Of a DNA stretch of 64,000 bases, positions 39,321 through 49,313 are shown piece after piece. The notes under the pieces are model-generated. The model was not told where the DNA came from and did no database searches. It worked only from the letters and a program-made list of their open reading frames with translations. A program made the position numbers and the translations under genes. The DNA comes from Subtercola boreus (GTDB taxonomy: Bacteria > Actinomycetota > Actinomycetes > Actinomycetales > Microbacteriaceae). How positions within the stretch are numbered: the stretch's first letter is position 1; each line of letters begins with the position of its first letter. The stretch lies in NCBI RefSeq assembly GCF_003399635.1, contig NZ_NBXB01000017.1:1-64000 (forward strand). The letters are read 5' to 3'.

Positions 39321-40688
39321 GTGAAGACCACGGTAGAACAGCTCAGCCCCACGCGCGTCAAGCTCGAGATTTTCGTGACGCCCGAAGAGCTGAAGCCCAG
39401 CATCGACCACGCCTACAGCCACATCGCCGAGCAGGTCAACATCCCCGGCTTCCGGAAGGGCAAGGTTCCGCCGCCCCTGATCGACCAGCGCGTCGGCAAG
39501 GACGCCGTTCTCGAGCACGCGGTCAACGACGGTCTCGACGGCTTCTACCGCGCCGCGATCACCGAGAAGGAGCTGCGGCCGCTGGGTCGCCCCGAGGCCG
39601 ACATCGTCGAGTGGCCGAGCAACAAGGACTTCACCGGCGACCTGCAGCTGAAGATCGAGGTGGATGTCCGCCCCGAGCTCGACCTCCCCGACTACAACGG
39701 GCTGGCCGTCACGGTCGACCCGATCGAGGTCAGCGACGAGGAGATCGACTCCGAGCTCGAGAAGCTCCGCAGCCGCTTCGGCACCCTGATCACCGTCGAC
39801 CGCCCCATCAAGACGGGTGACTTCGCCCAGCTCGACCTGATCGCCACAATCGACGACGCCGAGGTCGACAACGCCACCGGCATCAGCTACGAGGTCGGTT
39901 CGGGTGAGCTCCTCGAGGGTCTCGACGGTGTCATCGACTCGTTGACCGCCGGTGAGACCACTTCGTTCGAGGCGCCCCTGCTCGGCGGCGAGTTCGCCGG
40001 AAAAGACGCTCTCGTCACGGTGACCATCAACTCGGTCAAGGAGCGCGAGCTTCCCGAGGCCGACGACGACTTCGCCCAGATCTCGAGCGAGTTCGACACG
40101 ATCGACGAGCTGAAGGCCGACCTCAAGACCCAGGTCGAGCGTCAGAAGGCGTTCAGCCAGGTGACGGATGCCCGCACGAAGACGCTCGATGCGCTGCTCG
40201 CCCTCGTCGAGGTGCCGGTTCCCCCGAAGCTGATCGAAGACGAGGTGCACCGTCACCTCGAGAACGAGAGCCGCCTCGAAGACGACGAGCACCGCGCCGA
40301 GGTCACCGAATCCAGCACTGCGACCTTCAAGACCCAGATCCTCCTCGACATCATCGCCGAGAAGGAAGAGGTCAAGGTCAGCCAGGACGAACTGACCCAG
40401 TACCTCGTTCAGAGCGCCGCCCAGTACGGCATGGAGCCGGCCGAATTCGTCCAGGTCCTCGACCAGAACGGCCAGATCCCGTCGATGGTCGGCGAGGTCG
40501 CCCGCAACAAGGCGCTCGCCATCGTTCTCGACAAGGCTGTCGTCACCGACAGCAACGGCAAGACGGTCGACGTGTCCGAGTTCACCACGATCGCGCGTGG
40601 GGCCGATGAGCCGTTCGTCGCCGTCGATGGTGCAGGCGACGACCACGAGGGCCACGACCACGGTGACCACGAGGGTCACTCGCACTAG
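39321..40688 (+). CDS. tig: trigger factor (ribosome-associated chaperone/PPIase)
   Basis: A 455-residue trigger factor. The N-terminal ribosome-binding domain has '[20 protein letters not shown]' (the G-F-R-x-x-K signature near residues 45-50); the FKBP-type PPIase domain lies at ~155-240 ('[17 protein letters not shown]', '[16 protein letters not shown]'), followed by the helical C-terminal chaperone arms. The acidic His-rich tail ([15 protein letters not shown]) may bind metal. It holds nascent chains at the ribosome exit. The GTG at 39321 has AGGAG at the right distance. It begins a folding/degradation block with clpP1, clpP2 and clpX. Confidence 0.97.
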   Translation: MKTTVEQLSPTRVKLEIFVTPEELKPSIDHAYSHIAEQVNIPGFRKGKVPPPLIDQRVGKDAVLEHAVNDGLDGFYRAAITEKELRPLGRPEADIVEWPSNKDFTGDLQLKIEVDVRPELDLPDYNGLAVTVDPIEVSDEEIDSELEKLRSRFGTLITVDRPIKTGDFAQLDLIATIDDAEVDNATGISYEVGSGELLEGLDGVIDSLTAGETTSFEAPLLGGEFAGKDALVTVTINSVKERELPEADDDFAQISSEFDTIDELKADLKTQVERQKAFSQVTDARTKTLDALLALVEVPVPPKLIEDEVHRHLENESRLEDDEHRAEVTESSTATFKTQILLDIIAEKEEVKVSQDELTQYLVQSAAQYGMEPAEFVQVLDQNGQIPSMVGEVARNKALAIVLDKAVVTDSNGKTVDVSEFTTIARGADEPFVAVDGAGDDHEGHDHGDHEGHSH

Positions 40689-40702
40689 TCACCTCTTCGA
40701 CA

Positions 40703-40734
40703 AGGGCCCCACGATCATCCGTGGGGCCCTTTTT
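40703..40734 (+). terminator. terminator after tig
   Basis: AGGGCCCCAC/GTGGGGCCCT forms a 10-bp stem with an 8-nt loop followed by TTTT(T)CG. It separates tig from the clpP genes, so clpP1 should have its own promoter in the ~90-bp gap. Confidence 0.85.
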
Positions 40735-40826
40735 CGTGCCCCGAGTCTGCCCCCAGCGAACACGGGCTGTGCGGGGGAGACGCTCCACTACATTCGAAGT
40801 ACCGCAAGTGAATTGGAGCGACACAC

Positions 40827-41438
40827 ATGGCCGATATGGCGATGCCAAACAGCGTTTTCGAACGTCTTCTGAAAGACCGGATCATCTGGCTCGGCACTGA
40901 AGTCCGTGACGACATGGCCAACGAGATCTGCGCCAAGATCCTGCTTCTGGCAGCGGAAGACCCCCAGCGAGACATCTACCTCTACATCAATTCGCCCGGC
41001 GGATCCATCACCGCGGGCATGGCGATCTACGACACGATGAAGTTCGTGCCGAACGATATCGTCACGGTCGGCATCGGCATGGCCGCCTCGATGGGGCAGT
41101 TCCTGCTCTCCTCCGGCACCAAGGGCAAGCGGTACATCACGCCGAACGCCCGGGTTCTCCTCCACCAGCCCTCCGGCGGGTTCGGCGGCACGTCCGCCGA
41201 CATCCAGACCCAGGCCCTTCTCATCCTCGACATGAAGAAGCGCATGGCGGAGCTCACGGCCGAGCAGACCGGCAAGACGCCGGAGCAGGTCATGATCGAC
41301 GGTGACCGCGACAACTGGTTCACGGCCCAGGAAGCGCTCGAGTACGGCTTCGTCGACTACGTGCGCGAATTCTCCTCCGACGTCGCCGGTGGCGGCGGCA
41401 CCGAGGTCGAAGACGCCGTCCCCTCCGCATCCAACTAG
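40827..41438 (+). CDS. clpP1: ATP-dependent Clp protease proteolytic subunit 1
   Basis: A 203-residue serine peptidase subunit. The catalytic Ser is in '[14 protein letters not shown]' (~98), the His in '[11 protein letters not shown]' (~123) and the Asp in 'DGDRDNWF' (~172). Subunits form tetradecameric barrels that degrade unfolded substrates fed by ClpX or ClpC; in actinobacteria two different ClpP paralogues mix. The acidic C-terminal extension is unusual. It starts at an ATG, followed by clpP2 33 nt downstream in the same transcript. Confidence 0.95.
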   Translation: MADMAMPNSVFERLLKDRIIWLGTEVRDDMANEICAKILLLAAEDPQRDIYLYINSPGGSITAGMAIYDTMKFVPNDIVTVGIGMAASMGQFLLSSGTKGKRYITPNARVLLHQPSGGFGGTSADIQTQALLILDMKKRMAELTAEQTGKTPEQVMIDGDRDNWFTAQEALEYGFVDYVREFSSDVAGGGGTEVEDAVPSASN

Positions 41439-41470
41439 TCGCAACGCTCAACCCAAGAACAGAGACACTT

Positions 41471-42151
41471 ATGCAAACCCCCATGTTCGGCGGAATGCCG
41501 ACTTCTTCGCCCTACGGCAACGGTACGAGCCCGTCCGACCGCTACATCCTGCCGACCTTCGAAGAGCGCACGGCTTACGGCTACAAGCGCCAGGATCCGT
41601 ACGCCAAGCTGTTCGAAGACCGCATCATCTTCCTCGGCGTGCAGATCGACGACGCCTCGGCCGACGATGTGATGGCGCAGCTCCTCGTGCTCGAGAGCCA
41701 GGATCCCGACCGCGACATCGAGATGTACATCAACTCGCCCGGTGGCTCGTTCACTGCGATGACGGCGATCTACGACACCATGCAGTACGTCAAGCCGAAC
41801 ATCCAGACGGTGTGCCTCGGCCAGGCGGCCTCGGCTGCTGCGGTCATCCTCGCCGCCGGCACCCCGGGCAAGCGCCTCGCTCTGCCGAACGCGCGCATCC
41901 TCATCCACCAGCCCTCCGCCGGTGGCCAAGGGGGTGGCCAAGCGTCGGACATCGAGATCCAGGCACGGGAGATCCTCCGCATGCGCACCTGGCTCGAGTC
42001 GACCCTCTCGTCGCACTCGAACCGCACGCCCGAGCAGGTGAACAAGGACATCGACCGCGACAACATCCTGAGCGCCGCCGACGCCGTCGAGTACGGCATA
42101 ATCGACCAGGTGCTGACGTCGCGCAAGAACCTGCCCGCGCTCGTCAAATAA
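41471..42151 (+). CDS. clpP2: ATP-dependent Clp protease proteolytic subunit 2
   Basis: A 226-residue paralogue with an N-terminal extension (~30 residues, Met/Pro/Gly-rich) absent from clpP1. Catalytic Ser in '[14 protein letters not shown]' (~121), His in '[12 protein letters not shown]' (~146), Asp in 'DIDRDNIL' (~197). ClpP1P2 heteromers are the active protease in actinobacteria. Placed directly after clpP1 and closed by a terminator at 42170-42203. Confidence 0.95.
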   Translation: MQTPMFGGMPTSSPYGNGTSPSDRYILPTFEERTAYGYKRQDPYAKLFEDRIIFLGVQIDDASADDVMAQLLVLESQDPDRDIEMYINSPGGSFTAMTAIYDTMQYVKPNIQTVCLGQAASAAAVILAAGTPGKRLALPNARILIHQPSAGGQGGGQASDIEIQAREILRMRTWLESTLSSHSNRTPEQVNKDIDRDNILSAADAVEYGIIDQVLTSRKNLPALVK

Positions 42152-42169
42152 AGAAGCGCAGACCCACCG

Positions 42170-42203
42170 AAAGGCACCCGGCCTCCGAAGACCGGGTGCC
42201 TTT
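42170..42203 (+). terminator. terminator after clpP2
   Basis: GGCACCCGG and CCGGGTGCC pair over 10 nt, extended to AAAGG/CCTTT; T tract follows. It separates the protease genes from clpX, which therefore needs its own promoter. Confidence 0.8.
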
Positions 42204-42274
42204 CGCTGTCTCAATGGCCAGCGGTGTCAGTGCCACAGGTTAGGCTCTATCCAGGTCATACGAGGAGGATGAAC

Positions 42275-43555
42275 ATGGCACGCATCGGGGAGAGCGCCGA
42301 CTTGCTCAAGTGTTCGTTCTGTGGCAAGAGCCAGAAGCAGGTCCAGCAGCTCATCGCGGGGCCGGGCGTGTACATCTGCGACGAGTGCGTCGAGCTGTGC
42401 AACGAGATCATCGAAGAGCGCCTGTCCGAGACGGGTGAAGAGGCCTCCAGCGAGTTCGAATTGCCGAAGCCGAAAGAGATCTTCGCGTTCCTCGAGGAGT
42501 ACGTCATCGGCCAGGAGCAGGCGAAGAAGTCGCTCGCTGTCGCCGTCTACAACCACTACAAGCGGGTGCGTTCGAAGAACACCCTCACGTCGGCCGATGC
42601 CGTCGCCAACGAGGTCGAACTCGCGAAGAGCAACATCCTGCTGATCGGCCCGACCGGCTGCGGCAAGACCTATCTGGCGCAGACGCTCGCGAAGCAGCTC
42701 AACGTGCCGTTCGCCGTCGCGGATGCCACGGCCCTCACCGAAGCGGGCTATGTCGGTGAAGACGTGGAGAACATCCTGCTGAAGCTGCTGCAGGCCGCCG
42801 ACTTCGATGTGAAGAAGGCCGAGACCGGCATCATCTACATCGACGAGATCGACAAGATCGCCCGGAAGGCCGAGAACCCCTCGATCACCCGCGATGTGTC
42901 CGGTGAGGGCGTGCAGCAGGCGCTGCTGAAGATCCTCGAGGGCACGGTCGCCTCGGTTCCGCCGCAGGGTGGTCGAAAGCATCCGCACCAGGAGTTCATC
43001 CAGATCGATACGACGAACGTGCTGTTCATCGTGGCCGGGGCCTTTGCGGGTCTCGAGGAGATCGTGGCCGAGCGCAGCGGCAAGCGCGGCATCGGTTTCA
43101 ACGCGCCCCTGCACTCCAAGCGCGACGACATCAACCTCTTCAGTGAGGTTCTGCCCGAAGACCTGCATAAGTTTGGGCTGATCCCCGAGTTCATCGGCCG
43201 GCTTCCCGTCGTGACCACCGTGACGCCGCTCGACCAGGTCGCGCTGATGCAGATCCTGACCGTTCCCCGCAACGCCCTCGTTCGCCAGTACCAGCGCATG
43301 TTCGAGATCGATGGTGTGGAGCTCGACTTCGAGAAAGACGCTCTCGAGGCGATCGCGGACCTGGCGGTGCTCCGCAAGACCGGTGCCCGCGGCCTCCGCG
43401 CGATCATGGAAGAAGTGCTCGGCCCGGTCATGTTCGAAGTGCCCTCGACCGACGAGGTCGCGAAGGTGATCATCACGCGCGAGGCCGTCGTGTCGAATGC
43501 CGCTCCGACGATCGTGCCGCGTGCGGCTGCGCGCCGCGTCGAGAAGTCTGCGTAA
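42275..43555 (+). CDS. clpX: ATP-dependent Clp protease ATP-binding subunit ClpX
   Basis: A 426-residue AAA+ unfoldase. The N-terminal zinc domain has '[10 protein letters not shown]...[10 protein letters not shown]' (Cys4), the AAA domain Walker A '[11 protein letters not shown]', Walker B '[11 protein letters not shown]' and '[15 protein letters not shown]' (sensor region), then the C-terminal hexamerisation helix. It recognises tagged proteins and feeds them to ClpP1P2. The ATG at 42275 has GGAGG 6 nt upstream; an ATG 6 bases earlier lies on top of that ribosome site and is rejected. Confidence 0.96.
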   Translation: MARIGESADLLKCSFCGKSQKQVQQLIAGPGVYICDECVELCNEIIEERLSETGEEASSEFELPKPKEIFAFLEEYVIGQEQAKKSLAVAVYNHYKRVRSKNTLTSADAVANEVELAKSNILLIGPTGCGKTYLAQTLAKQLNVPFAVADATALTEAGYVGEDVENILLKLLQAADFDVKKAETGIIYIDEIDKIARKAENPSITRDVSGEGVQQALLKILEGTVASVPPQGGRKHPHQEFIQIDTTNVLFIVAGAFAGLEEIVAERSGKRGIGFNAPLHSKRDDINLFSEVLPEDLHKFGLIPEFIGRLPVVTTVTPLDQVALMQILTVPRNALVRQYQRMFEIDGVELDFEKDALEAIADLAVLRKTGARGLRAIMEEVLGPVMFEVPSTDEVAKVIITREAVVSNAAPTIVPRAAARRVEKSA

Positions 43556-43596
43556 AGCAGCTGGGCAACACTGACCCGCGGGCTGCGCGTGCCGGA

Positions 43597-44769
43597 GTGA
43601 TCCAGCCGGTTGCGGCCGGCATCGTTGCGGGCATCACGGGGTTCGCCAGCTCGTTTGCGCTCGTCATCGCGGGTCTGCATGCTGTCGGGGCCTCGGATGC
43701 CCAAGCCTCCTCAGGTCTCCTGACGCTGTGCTTTGCGGTGGCGGTGCTCTGCATCGTGCTCGCCCGTGTCTACCGCATGCCGATCTCATTCGCTTGGTCG
43801 ACCCCCGGAGCCGCCCTCCTCATCGCTGCCAGCGCGACAACCCAGGACTTCTCGGCCGCGGTCGGTGCGTTCGCCGTCTGCGGTTTGCTCATCGTGCTGA
43901 GCGGGCTCTGGCCGGCGCTCGGCCGGGCGATCACCCGCATCCCGAAGTCGATCGCGAGTGCGATGCTGGCGGGTATCCTCTTCCCGATCTGCCTGGCGCC
44001 CGTTCTCGCAGTGACTCAGATCCCGGCGTTGGCGATCCCGGTGGTGGTGGTGTGGCTGGTGCTGTTCCGGCTGGCGCCGCGGTGGGCCGTTCCGGCGGCG
44101 ATGCTGGTCGCTGCCGTCGGCATCGGGGTCTCTGCGGGTTCGGGCTGGCTCTCCTCCGCGTCGACGTCGCTCGTGCCTGCTTTCGTGTTCGTGCCGCCGC
44201 AGTTCGACGCGTTCGTGATCGTCAGCCTCGGGCTGCCGCTGTTCATCGTGACGATGGCCGGGCAGAACGTGCCCGGATTCGTGGTGATGTCGACCTTCGG
44301 TTACACCGTTCCGCCGCGTCCGGTTCTGGTCGCATCCGGCGCCGTCACGGCCGTGGGTGCGCTGTTCGGCGGGCACGCCGTGAACCTCGCGGCGATCACA
44401 GCGGCGATCACGGCCGGCCCCGACTCGCATCCCGACCGCTCACGCCGTTGGATCGCGACCTTCGCCTCGGGTTTCGTCTACATCGTGTTCGGGCTCGGGG
44501 CCGGCTTCGCGGTCGCGCTCATCTCGGCGTCCCCGCCCATCCTGATCACCGCCGTTGCGGGCCTTGCGCTGCTGGGCGCCCTCGTGGGAGCCGTAACCTC
44601 GGCACTCGAGGATGCCGCACAGCGCATCCCCGCCATTGCAACGTTCCTCGTCACCGCCTCGGGCATCGTCATCGTGGGTATCGGTAGCGCCTTCTGGGGC
44701 CTCCTCGTCGGCGGCCTGATCATGCTGGTCGCGGCCTCGCCCTGGCCCCGCCCGCACGCCCGCGCCTGA
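43597..44769 (+). CDS. benE: BenE-family membrane transporter
   Basis: A 390-residue integral membrane protein with about 11-12 hydrophobic helices spread over the whole length, starting 'QPVAAGIVAGITGFASSFAL' and containing 'STPGAALLIAASA' and 'GQNVPGFVVMSTFGY', the conserved centre of BenE permeases. These transport benzoate or related aromatic acids by proton symport; here the substrate is not proven. Two short conserved polar motifs between helices fit the family. It starts at a GTG 42 bp after clpX. The Pro/His C-terminus suggests a cytoplasmic tail. Confidence 0.85.
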   Translation: MIQPVAAGIVAGITGFASSFALVIAGLHAVGASDAQASSGLLTLCFAVAVLCIVLARVYRMPISFAWSTPGAALLIAASATTQDFSAAVGAFAVCGLLIVLSGLWPALGRAITRIPKSIASAMLAGILFPICLAPVLAVTQIPALAIPVVVVWLVLFRLAPRWAVPAAMLVAAVGIGVSAGSGWLSSASTSLVPAFVFVPPQFDAFVIVSLGLPLFIVTMAGQNVPGFVVMSTFGYTVPPRPVLVASGAVTAVGALFGGHAVNLAAITAAITAGPDSHPDRSRRWIATFASGFVYIVFGLGAGFAVALISASPPILITAVAGLALLGALVGAVTSALEDAAQRIPAIATFLVTASGIVIVGIGSAFWGLLVGGLIMLVAASPWPRPHARA

Positions 44770-44826
44770 CCCTGCCCCTCTCGTCCCTCGTGACGGCCGC
44801 GAGAACGACGGGTGCGCCCGAGACCA

Positions 44827-45498
44827 TCACCTCTCCATGTTGGTTTCGACCGCAGGTGTCGTTCTCACGGGAGGGGCGGGAGCAGCGGGAGGGGCGGGAG
44901 CAGCGGGAGGGGCGGGAGTGGCGGGAGTGCAGGCAGCGCGGGCGCGCGACATCCAGAGCGTGGTGAAGGCGCCGGTGACCGCGCCGAAGGTGGCGTCGAT
45001 GAGAGCGGCGACGACGAAGATCGGCCACATTGCCCAGTACTGGTCGTCGGCCGGGTAGGTCTGGGTGCTGGCGACACCGAGGGTCGCGAACGTCAGGAGC
45101 GCGAGTGAGGCGATCCAGGGCAGCGTCACGATGCCGAACGTCGACCAGCCGAGCGCGCGGGGACGGGGGATGCGGGCGCGGCGCAGGATGCGCTGGCCGA
45201 CCGTGATGCCGGTGGCCGTGATGAGGAGGGATAACGGCAGGAGCACAAGGGCGGGGCCGCCGAAGTGGGCGAAATCCTGCTCCATCTCGGCGTCGACGGC
45301 GATCGCACCGCTGTTGAAGAGAGCGCCGAGAAGCAGCAGGCCGGCCGTCGCGCCGAGCGGGATGAGCGCGATCACGATCCCGTCGAACCCGAGTTTCAGC
45401 AGGCCGAAGCCCCACGCTCCGCTCGCGAGCACCGCGCGGCGGTGGCGGCGATGATCGACGGGCCGAAGCGGGTCGTCGATCGGCGGAGAAGAGGGCAT
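44827..45498 (-). CDS. four-TM membrane protein with Pro/Ala repeat tail
   Basis: A 223-residue membrane protein with about four helices (residues ~44-65, 81-103, 123-144 and 155-178) and a C-terminal tail of tandem A-P-P-A repeats (residues ~190-210) encoded by near-identical 18-bp direct repeats at ~44874-44925. The tail resembles flexible periplasmic or wall-spanning linkers. No family recognised. It is read leftward, convergent with the BenE gene. Confidence 0.6.
   Translation of the reverse strand: MPSSPPIDDPLRPVDHRRHRRAVLASGAWGFGLLKLGFDGIVIALIPLGATAGLLLLGALFNSGAIAVDAEMEQDFAHFGGPALVLLPLSLLITATGITVGQRILRRARIPRPRALGWSTFGIVTLPWIASLALLTFATLGVASTQTYPADDQYWAMWPIFVVAALIDATFGAVTGAFTTLWMSRARAACTPATPAPPAAPAPPAAPAPPVRTTPAVETNMER
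44871..44928. repeat. 18-bp tandem repeats (three copies)
   Basis: GCGGGAGGGGCGGGAGCA-type units occur in tandem three times inside the membrane-protein gene and encode its A-P-P-A-A-P repeats. Such in-frame 18-bp repeats vary in copy number by slippage and could change tail length. Confidence 0.6.
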
Positions 45499-45546
45499 GC
45501 CTCATCGTGTGCCATAAACGAGCATCCGTCAATTCGTCGGTGCCCG

Positions 45547-45612
45547 ACGTGAGACGCGTACGTGGAAGTGAGACGGGCGTGCGCGTCTCACGTGGCCGCA
45601 GGTGTCTCACGA
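45547..45612. repeat. GTGAGAC/GTCTCAC clustered inverted repeats
   Basis: Two GTGAGAC (45549, 45568) and two GTCTCAC (45585, 45604) copies occur within 66 bp in the gap between the membrane-protein gene and the acidic-protein gene; the outer pair is embedded in a 12-bp perfect inverted repeat ACGTGAGACGCG / CGCGTCTCACGT. This suggests a regulator binding site or an extended hairpin. Confidence 0.6.
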
Positions 45613-45681
45613 ACTACGCGGGGGCTACTCGGGGGCTACGCGAGAGCTACGCGGTAGCGGCGCGGCGCGGGGCGGTGCGGG

Positions 45682-45942
45682 TCAGGCGTCGTCGTCGCTG
45701 TACTCGTCGGACTGCGAGACGGTCACCTCGTCGGTGTCAGGGTCGTAGTCGATGCGGGTGCCGTCATCGAACTCGACGACAGGACGGCCTTCGAGCCAGG
45801 TGAGGGTCCAGTACCACATCGACGTGTTGACGTTCTGCTCGGCGAGGTCGCCCTCGATGTCGAGCACGGCGTCGATGACGGCCTGGGGGAGGCGGGTGGG
45901 CGGTTCGTCGCCGCTCGACCAGCGGGTTCCGACGGAAATCAT
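45682..45942 (-). CDS. small acidic protein, 86 aa
   Basis: An 86-residue acidic protein: 'MISVGTRWSSGDEPPTRLPQ', 'MWYWTLTWLEGRPVVEFDDG' and an Asp/Glu-rich tail. GGAG precedes the ATG at 45942, only 49 nt after the GNAT gene's stop. The sequence resembles short acidic proteins of unknown function found near translation genes in this family; no assignment. Confidence 0.55.
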   Translation of the reverse strand: MISVGTRWSSGDEPPTRLPQAVIDAVLDIEGDLAEQNVNTSMWYWTLTWLEGRPVVEFDDGTRIDYDPDTDEVTVSQSDEYSDDDA

Positions 45943-45991
45943 GTGTTCAGCTCCAAGCGAGGAAAAGCGGGTAAAGCGAGGGGAAAGCAGT

Positions 45992-46459
45992 TCAGACGGT
46001 GATGCTGTAGGTGACCCACGCGGTCTTGTCGGCCAGTTTGTCATAGACGCGCTGCGCCGTGGCATTGTCGGCGGCGGTGATCCAGCGTACGACATCGAGC
46101 CCGCGGGCGGCGGCGAGTGACCGCAGCGAAGTGAGAAGGGCCGTCGCCACACCGCCCCCACGGGCATCCGGTGCGACGAAGAGATCGTCGAGGTACAACC
46201 CGCGTGCTCCGGCGAGGGGCCGGGCGAACTCGCGCACGTGCGCGAGCCCGACCAGTCGCTCGCTGCCGTCGACGGCCACGAACCCCTCGGTCTCGTGCGC
46301 GGGGTCGAGCAGCCAGCCCCACACACGCGTCGCGATGTCACCCGCGGTCGGTGAGTTGTAGAACTCGCCGTAGCCGATGTAGAGGCGCTGCCACTGGTCG
46401 ACATCGCCGGCTTCGACGGGCCGGATGCTCACGCCGGCGGTCAGCGGATGCCCGCTCAC
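45992..46459 (-). CDS. GNAT-family N-acetyltransferase
   Basis: A 155-residue GNAT enzyme: 'SIRPVEAGDVDQWQRLYIGY' (first helix), 'LYLDDLFVAPDARGGGVATAL' containing the acetyl-CoA-binding R/Q-x-x-G-x-G/A loop, and 'DNATAQRVYDKL' near the C-terminus. It acetylates an unknown amine, possibly a small molecule or protein. It overlaps the valS stop by ATGA and is cotranscribed with valS. Confidence 0.85.
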   Translation of the reverse strand: MSGHPLTAGVSIRPVEAGDVDQWQRLYIGYGEFYNSPTAGDIATRVWGWLLDPAHETEGFVAVDGSERLVGLAHVREFARPLAGARGLYLDDLFVAPDARGGGVATALLTSLRSLAAARGLDVVRWITAADNATAQRVYDKLADKTAWVTYSITV

Positions 46460-49098
46460 GCGTCGCCCGCCTCCAGCACGATCTCGGTGACGGCGAGCTC
46501 GGGGCCGTCGACGAAGGTCAGCGTCTCGATGCGCCCGACCTGTTTGAGGTCGTCGGATGCCAGCGCGAGCTCCTCGAGGGCCGCAGCGGGGCCTGCGATG
46601 GTCGCGGAGACGACGGGCGTCTTCTGCGAGGCCTTGGCGTCGGTCTTCGCGCGGCGGATGCCCACCAGGGCCTGGCCGGCGAGACCGAGCAGCGTGCGGT
46701 GTGCGGGCAGGGCGGGTGCGGCATCCGGAGCGAACACCGCACCCTCACCGCCGGTCATGCCCGTCGGCCAGAGCGCGCGATGCACTGACGAACCGTCGCT
46801 GTGCGTCCACGACCAGACCTCTTCGGTGGCGAACGGGATGAACGGGGCGAGCAACCGCAGCAGCACGTCGATCGCCGCCTGCAGGGCGATCACGGCCGAG
46901 GCCTTGGCCGCAGCATCCGACGAGGCGCTGTACGCGCGCTCCTTCACGAGTTCCAGATAGTCGTCGCAGAAGGTCCAGAAGAACGTTTCGGTGACTTCGA
47001 GCGCGCGAGCGTGGTCGTAGCTTTCGAACGCAGCGGTCGCGGCCACGATGACCTCATCGAGCTGGGTCAGCATCGACAGGTCGAGCGGGTGCGTGACGCC
47101 GAACGAACCTTCGGGCAGCTCGAAACCGTAGACGAATTTCGCCGCGTTCAGCACCTTGATGGCGAGCCGGCGGCCGATCTTGATCTGCGTCGGATTCTGC
47201 GGGTCGAAGGCGGCATCTGTTCCGAGGCGGCTGGATGCTGCCCAGTACCGCACCGCATCCGAGCCGTGAGTCTCCAGAACAGCCGCGGGGGTGACGACGT
47301 TGCCCTTCGACTTCGACATCTTCTTGCGGTCGGGGTCGACGATGAAACCACTGAGCGCGGCGTGCTTCCACGGCGTGCGGCCGTCTTCGAGCGCCGAGCG
47401 GAGCATGGTGGAGAACAGCCAGGTGCGGATGATGTCCTGTCCCTGTGGCCGGAGGTCGTAGGGAGCGACGAGATCCCAGAGCTCGGGGTCGCGCTCCCAG
47501 CCGCCCGCGAGCTGCGGGGTGAGCGACGAGGTCGCCCAGGTGTCCATCACGTCGAGTTCGCCGAGGAAACCGCCGGGCGTGTTGCGTCGGTCTTCGCTGT
47601 AGCCGGGTGCGGCATCCGTCGACGGGTCGACCGGAAGCGACGCCTCGTCGGCGACGATCGGCTGGTCGAAGACGGGGTTGCCGTCGCCGTCTAGTGGATA
47701 CCAGACCGGGATCGGCACGCCGAAGAAGCGCTGGCGCGAAATCAGCCAGTCACCGGTGAGCCCGTTGACCCAGTTGTCGTAGCGCACCTTCATGAAGCTC
47801 GGGTGCCATTCGACCTCGTTGCCCATGTCGAGCAGGCGCTGGCGCAGCTCTTCGTCGCGCGCACCATTTCGGATGTACCACTGGCGGGTCGACACGATCT
47901 CGAGCGGTTTGTCGCCCTTCTCGAAGAACTTGACCGGGTGGATGATCGGCTTCGGGTCTCCGATCAGTTCACCTGACTCGCGGAGGAGGTCGACGACCGT
48001 CTGCTTGGCCGAGAAGATCGTCTTGCCGGCGATCTCGGCATAGGCGGCCAGACCACTCTCGCTGGTGATGACATCCGGAGCCTCGCTGATGATGCGCCCG
48101 TCGAAGCCGACGATCGCGCGGTTCGGCAGGGACAGGTCGCGCCACCAGATCACGTCGGTCAGGTCGCCGAACGTGCAGATCATGGCGATTCCGGCGCCCT
48201 TGTCGGGCTGCGCGAGGTGGTGCGCGACGATCGGCACAGAGACGCCGAAGAGGGGGGTGGTGACGGTCGTGCCTACGAGCGGTTTGAAGCGCTCGTCATC
48301 CGGATGCGCGACCAGCGCCACGCAGGCCGCGAGCAGTTCCGGGCGGGTGGTCTCGATGAAGATGTCGTCGCCGGCGCCCGTCGTGCCGTCGGCATTCTCG
48401 GGGTGGAACACGATGCGGTGGTACGCCCCCGGCATGTCCTTGTCTTCGAGCTCGGCCTGCGCGACCGCGGTGCGGAACGTGACATCCCAGAGCGTCGGAG
48501 CCTGGGCCTGGTAGGCCTCGCCGCGCGCGACATTACGGACAAAAGCCAGCTGGCTGGCACGCATCGACGAATCGGCGATCGTGCGGTAGGTCTGCGTCCA
48601 GTCGACCGACAGGCCCAGCCGGTGCCAGAGCGCCTCGAACTGCTTCTCGTCTTCGACCGTCAGGCGCTCGCAGAGCTCGATGAAGTTGCGGCGGCTGATC
48701 GGCTTCTGGTCGGCCGCCTTGCCGCTCTTGTTGTCGCCGCCCTCGTAGGGAGGCGCGTAGTCGGTGGTGTAGGGCAGCGTCGGGTCGCAGCGCACGCCGT
48801 AGTAGTTCTGCACGCGGCGCTCGGTAGGCAGACCGTTGTCGTCCCAGCCGATCGGGTAGAACACGCTCTTGCCCCGCATGCGCTGGAACCTCGCGATGAC
48901 GTCGGTGTGCGTGTACGAGAACACGTGACCGATGTGCAGCGATCCGCTCGCGGTCGGCGGCGGGGTGTCGATCGAGTAGACGTTCTCGCGAGTGGTCAGT
49001 GCACGATCGAAGCGGTACGTGCCGCGCTCACTCCACAGGTCGTCCCACCTGCCTTCGAGGCCTTCCAGCGCGGGTTTGTCAGGTACGTTCGCGGTCAT
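46456..49098 (-). CDS. valS: valyl-tRNA synthetase
   Basis: An 880-residue class I synthetase: 'TASGSLHIGHVFSYTHTDV' (HIGH), a large editing domain, 'KKMSKSKGNVV' (KMSKS) and a C-terminal anticodon-binding domain. The N-terminal ~45 residues lack a clear coiled-coil extension, as usual for actinobacterial ValS, and the C-terminal coiled-coil tail is short. It charges tRNA-Val. The ATG at 49098 has GGAGG at good distance. It is the second gene of a two-gene unit with the GNAT gene. Confidence 0.95.
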   Translation of the reverse strand: MTANVPDKPALEGLEGRWDDLWSERGTYRFDRALTTRENVYSIDTPPPTASGSLHIGHVFSYTHTDVIARFQRMRGKSVFYPIGWDDNGLPTERRVQNYYGVRCDPTLPYTTDYAPPYEGGDNKSGKAADQKPISRRNFIELCERLTVEDEKQFEALWHRLGLSVDWTQTYRTIADSSMRASQLAFVRNVARGEAYQAQAPTLWDVTFRTAVAQAELEDKDMPGAYHRIVFHPENADGTTGAGDDIFIETTRPELLAACVALVAHPDDERFKPLVGTTVTTPLFGVSVPIVAHHLAQPDKGAGIAMICTFGDLTDVIWWRDLSLPNRAIVGFDGRIISEAPDVITSESGLAAYAEIAGKTIFSAKQTVVDLLRESGELIGDPKPIIHPVKFFEKGDKPLEIVSTRQWYIRNGARDEELRQRLLDMGNEVEWHPSFMKVRYDNWVNGLTGDWLISRQRFFGVPIPVWYPLDGDGNPVFDQPIVADEASLPVDPSTDAAPGYSEDRRNTPGGFLGELDVMDTWATSSLTPQLAGGWERDPELWDLVAPYDLRPQGQDIIRTWLFSTMLRSALEDGRTPWKHAALSGFIVDPDRKKMSKSKGNVVTPAAVLETHGSDAVRYWAASSRLGTDAAFDPQNPTQIKIGRRLAIKVLNAAKFVYGFELPEGSFGVTHPLDLSMLTQLDEVIVAATAAFESYDHARALEVTETFFWTFCDDYLELVKERAYSASSDAAAKASAVIALQAAIDVLLRLLAPFIPFATEEVWSWTHSDGSSVHRALWPTGMTGGEGAVFAPDAAPALPAHRTLLGLAGQALVGIRRAKTDAKASQKTPVVSATIAGPAAALEELALASDDLKQVGRIETLTFVDGPELAVTEIVLEAGDA

Positions 49099-49122
49099 GG
49101 TGGCCCTCCAGGCACTATAGGC

Positions 49123-49142
49123 GGCACCGAGTCTGGGGTGCC
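49123..49142 (-). promoter_or_regulatory. hairpin in the valS leader
   Basis: GGCACC/GGTGCC pairs over an 8-nt loop directly upstream of the valS ribosome site on the minus strand; TATAGT further upstream may be its -10. The hairpin could limit ribosome access. No T-box motif was found here. Confidence 0.3.
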
Positions 49143-49313
49143 TTTTGTGAGTAGGCCACCAGTTTACCGATGTGGCGGCTGGATGCCCGAACTCATCCTC
49201 GCGGACGATTCCTCGTTCACCGGAACTCCCTAGACTCAGGGCAGTCCGTGGGGGAATCGGCGGGCGAATTCTGTACGCCGCCCGCAGAACCGGGCCGACA
49301 CGAAGGTGCCAAC

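Noticed and set aside
39093-40685. Long open frame antisense to tig
   Set aside because: High-GC genes give long antisense frames by chance; it crosses tRNA-Pro and has no start signals.
42227-43168. Open frame antisense to clpX
   Set aside because: Shadow of the clpX gene; no ribosome site or family match.
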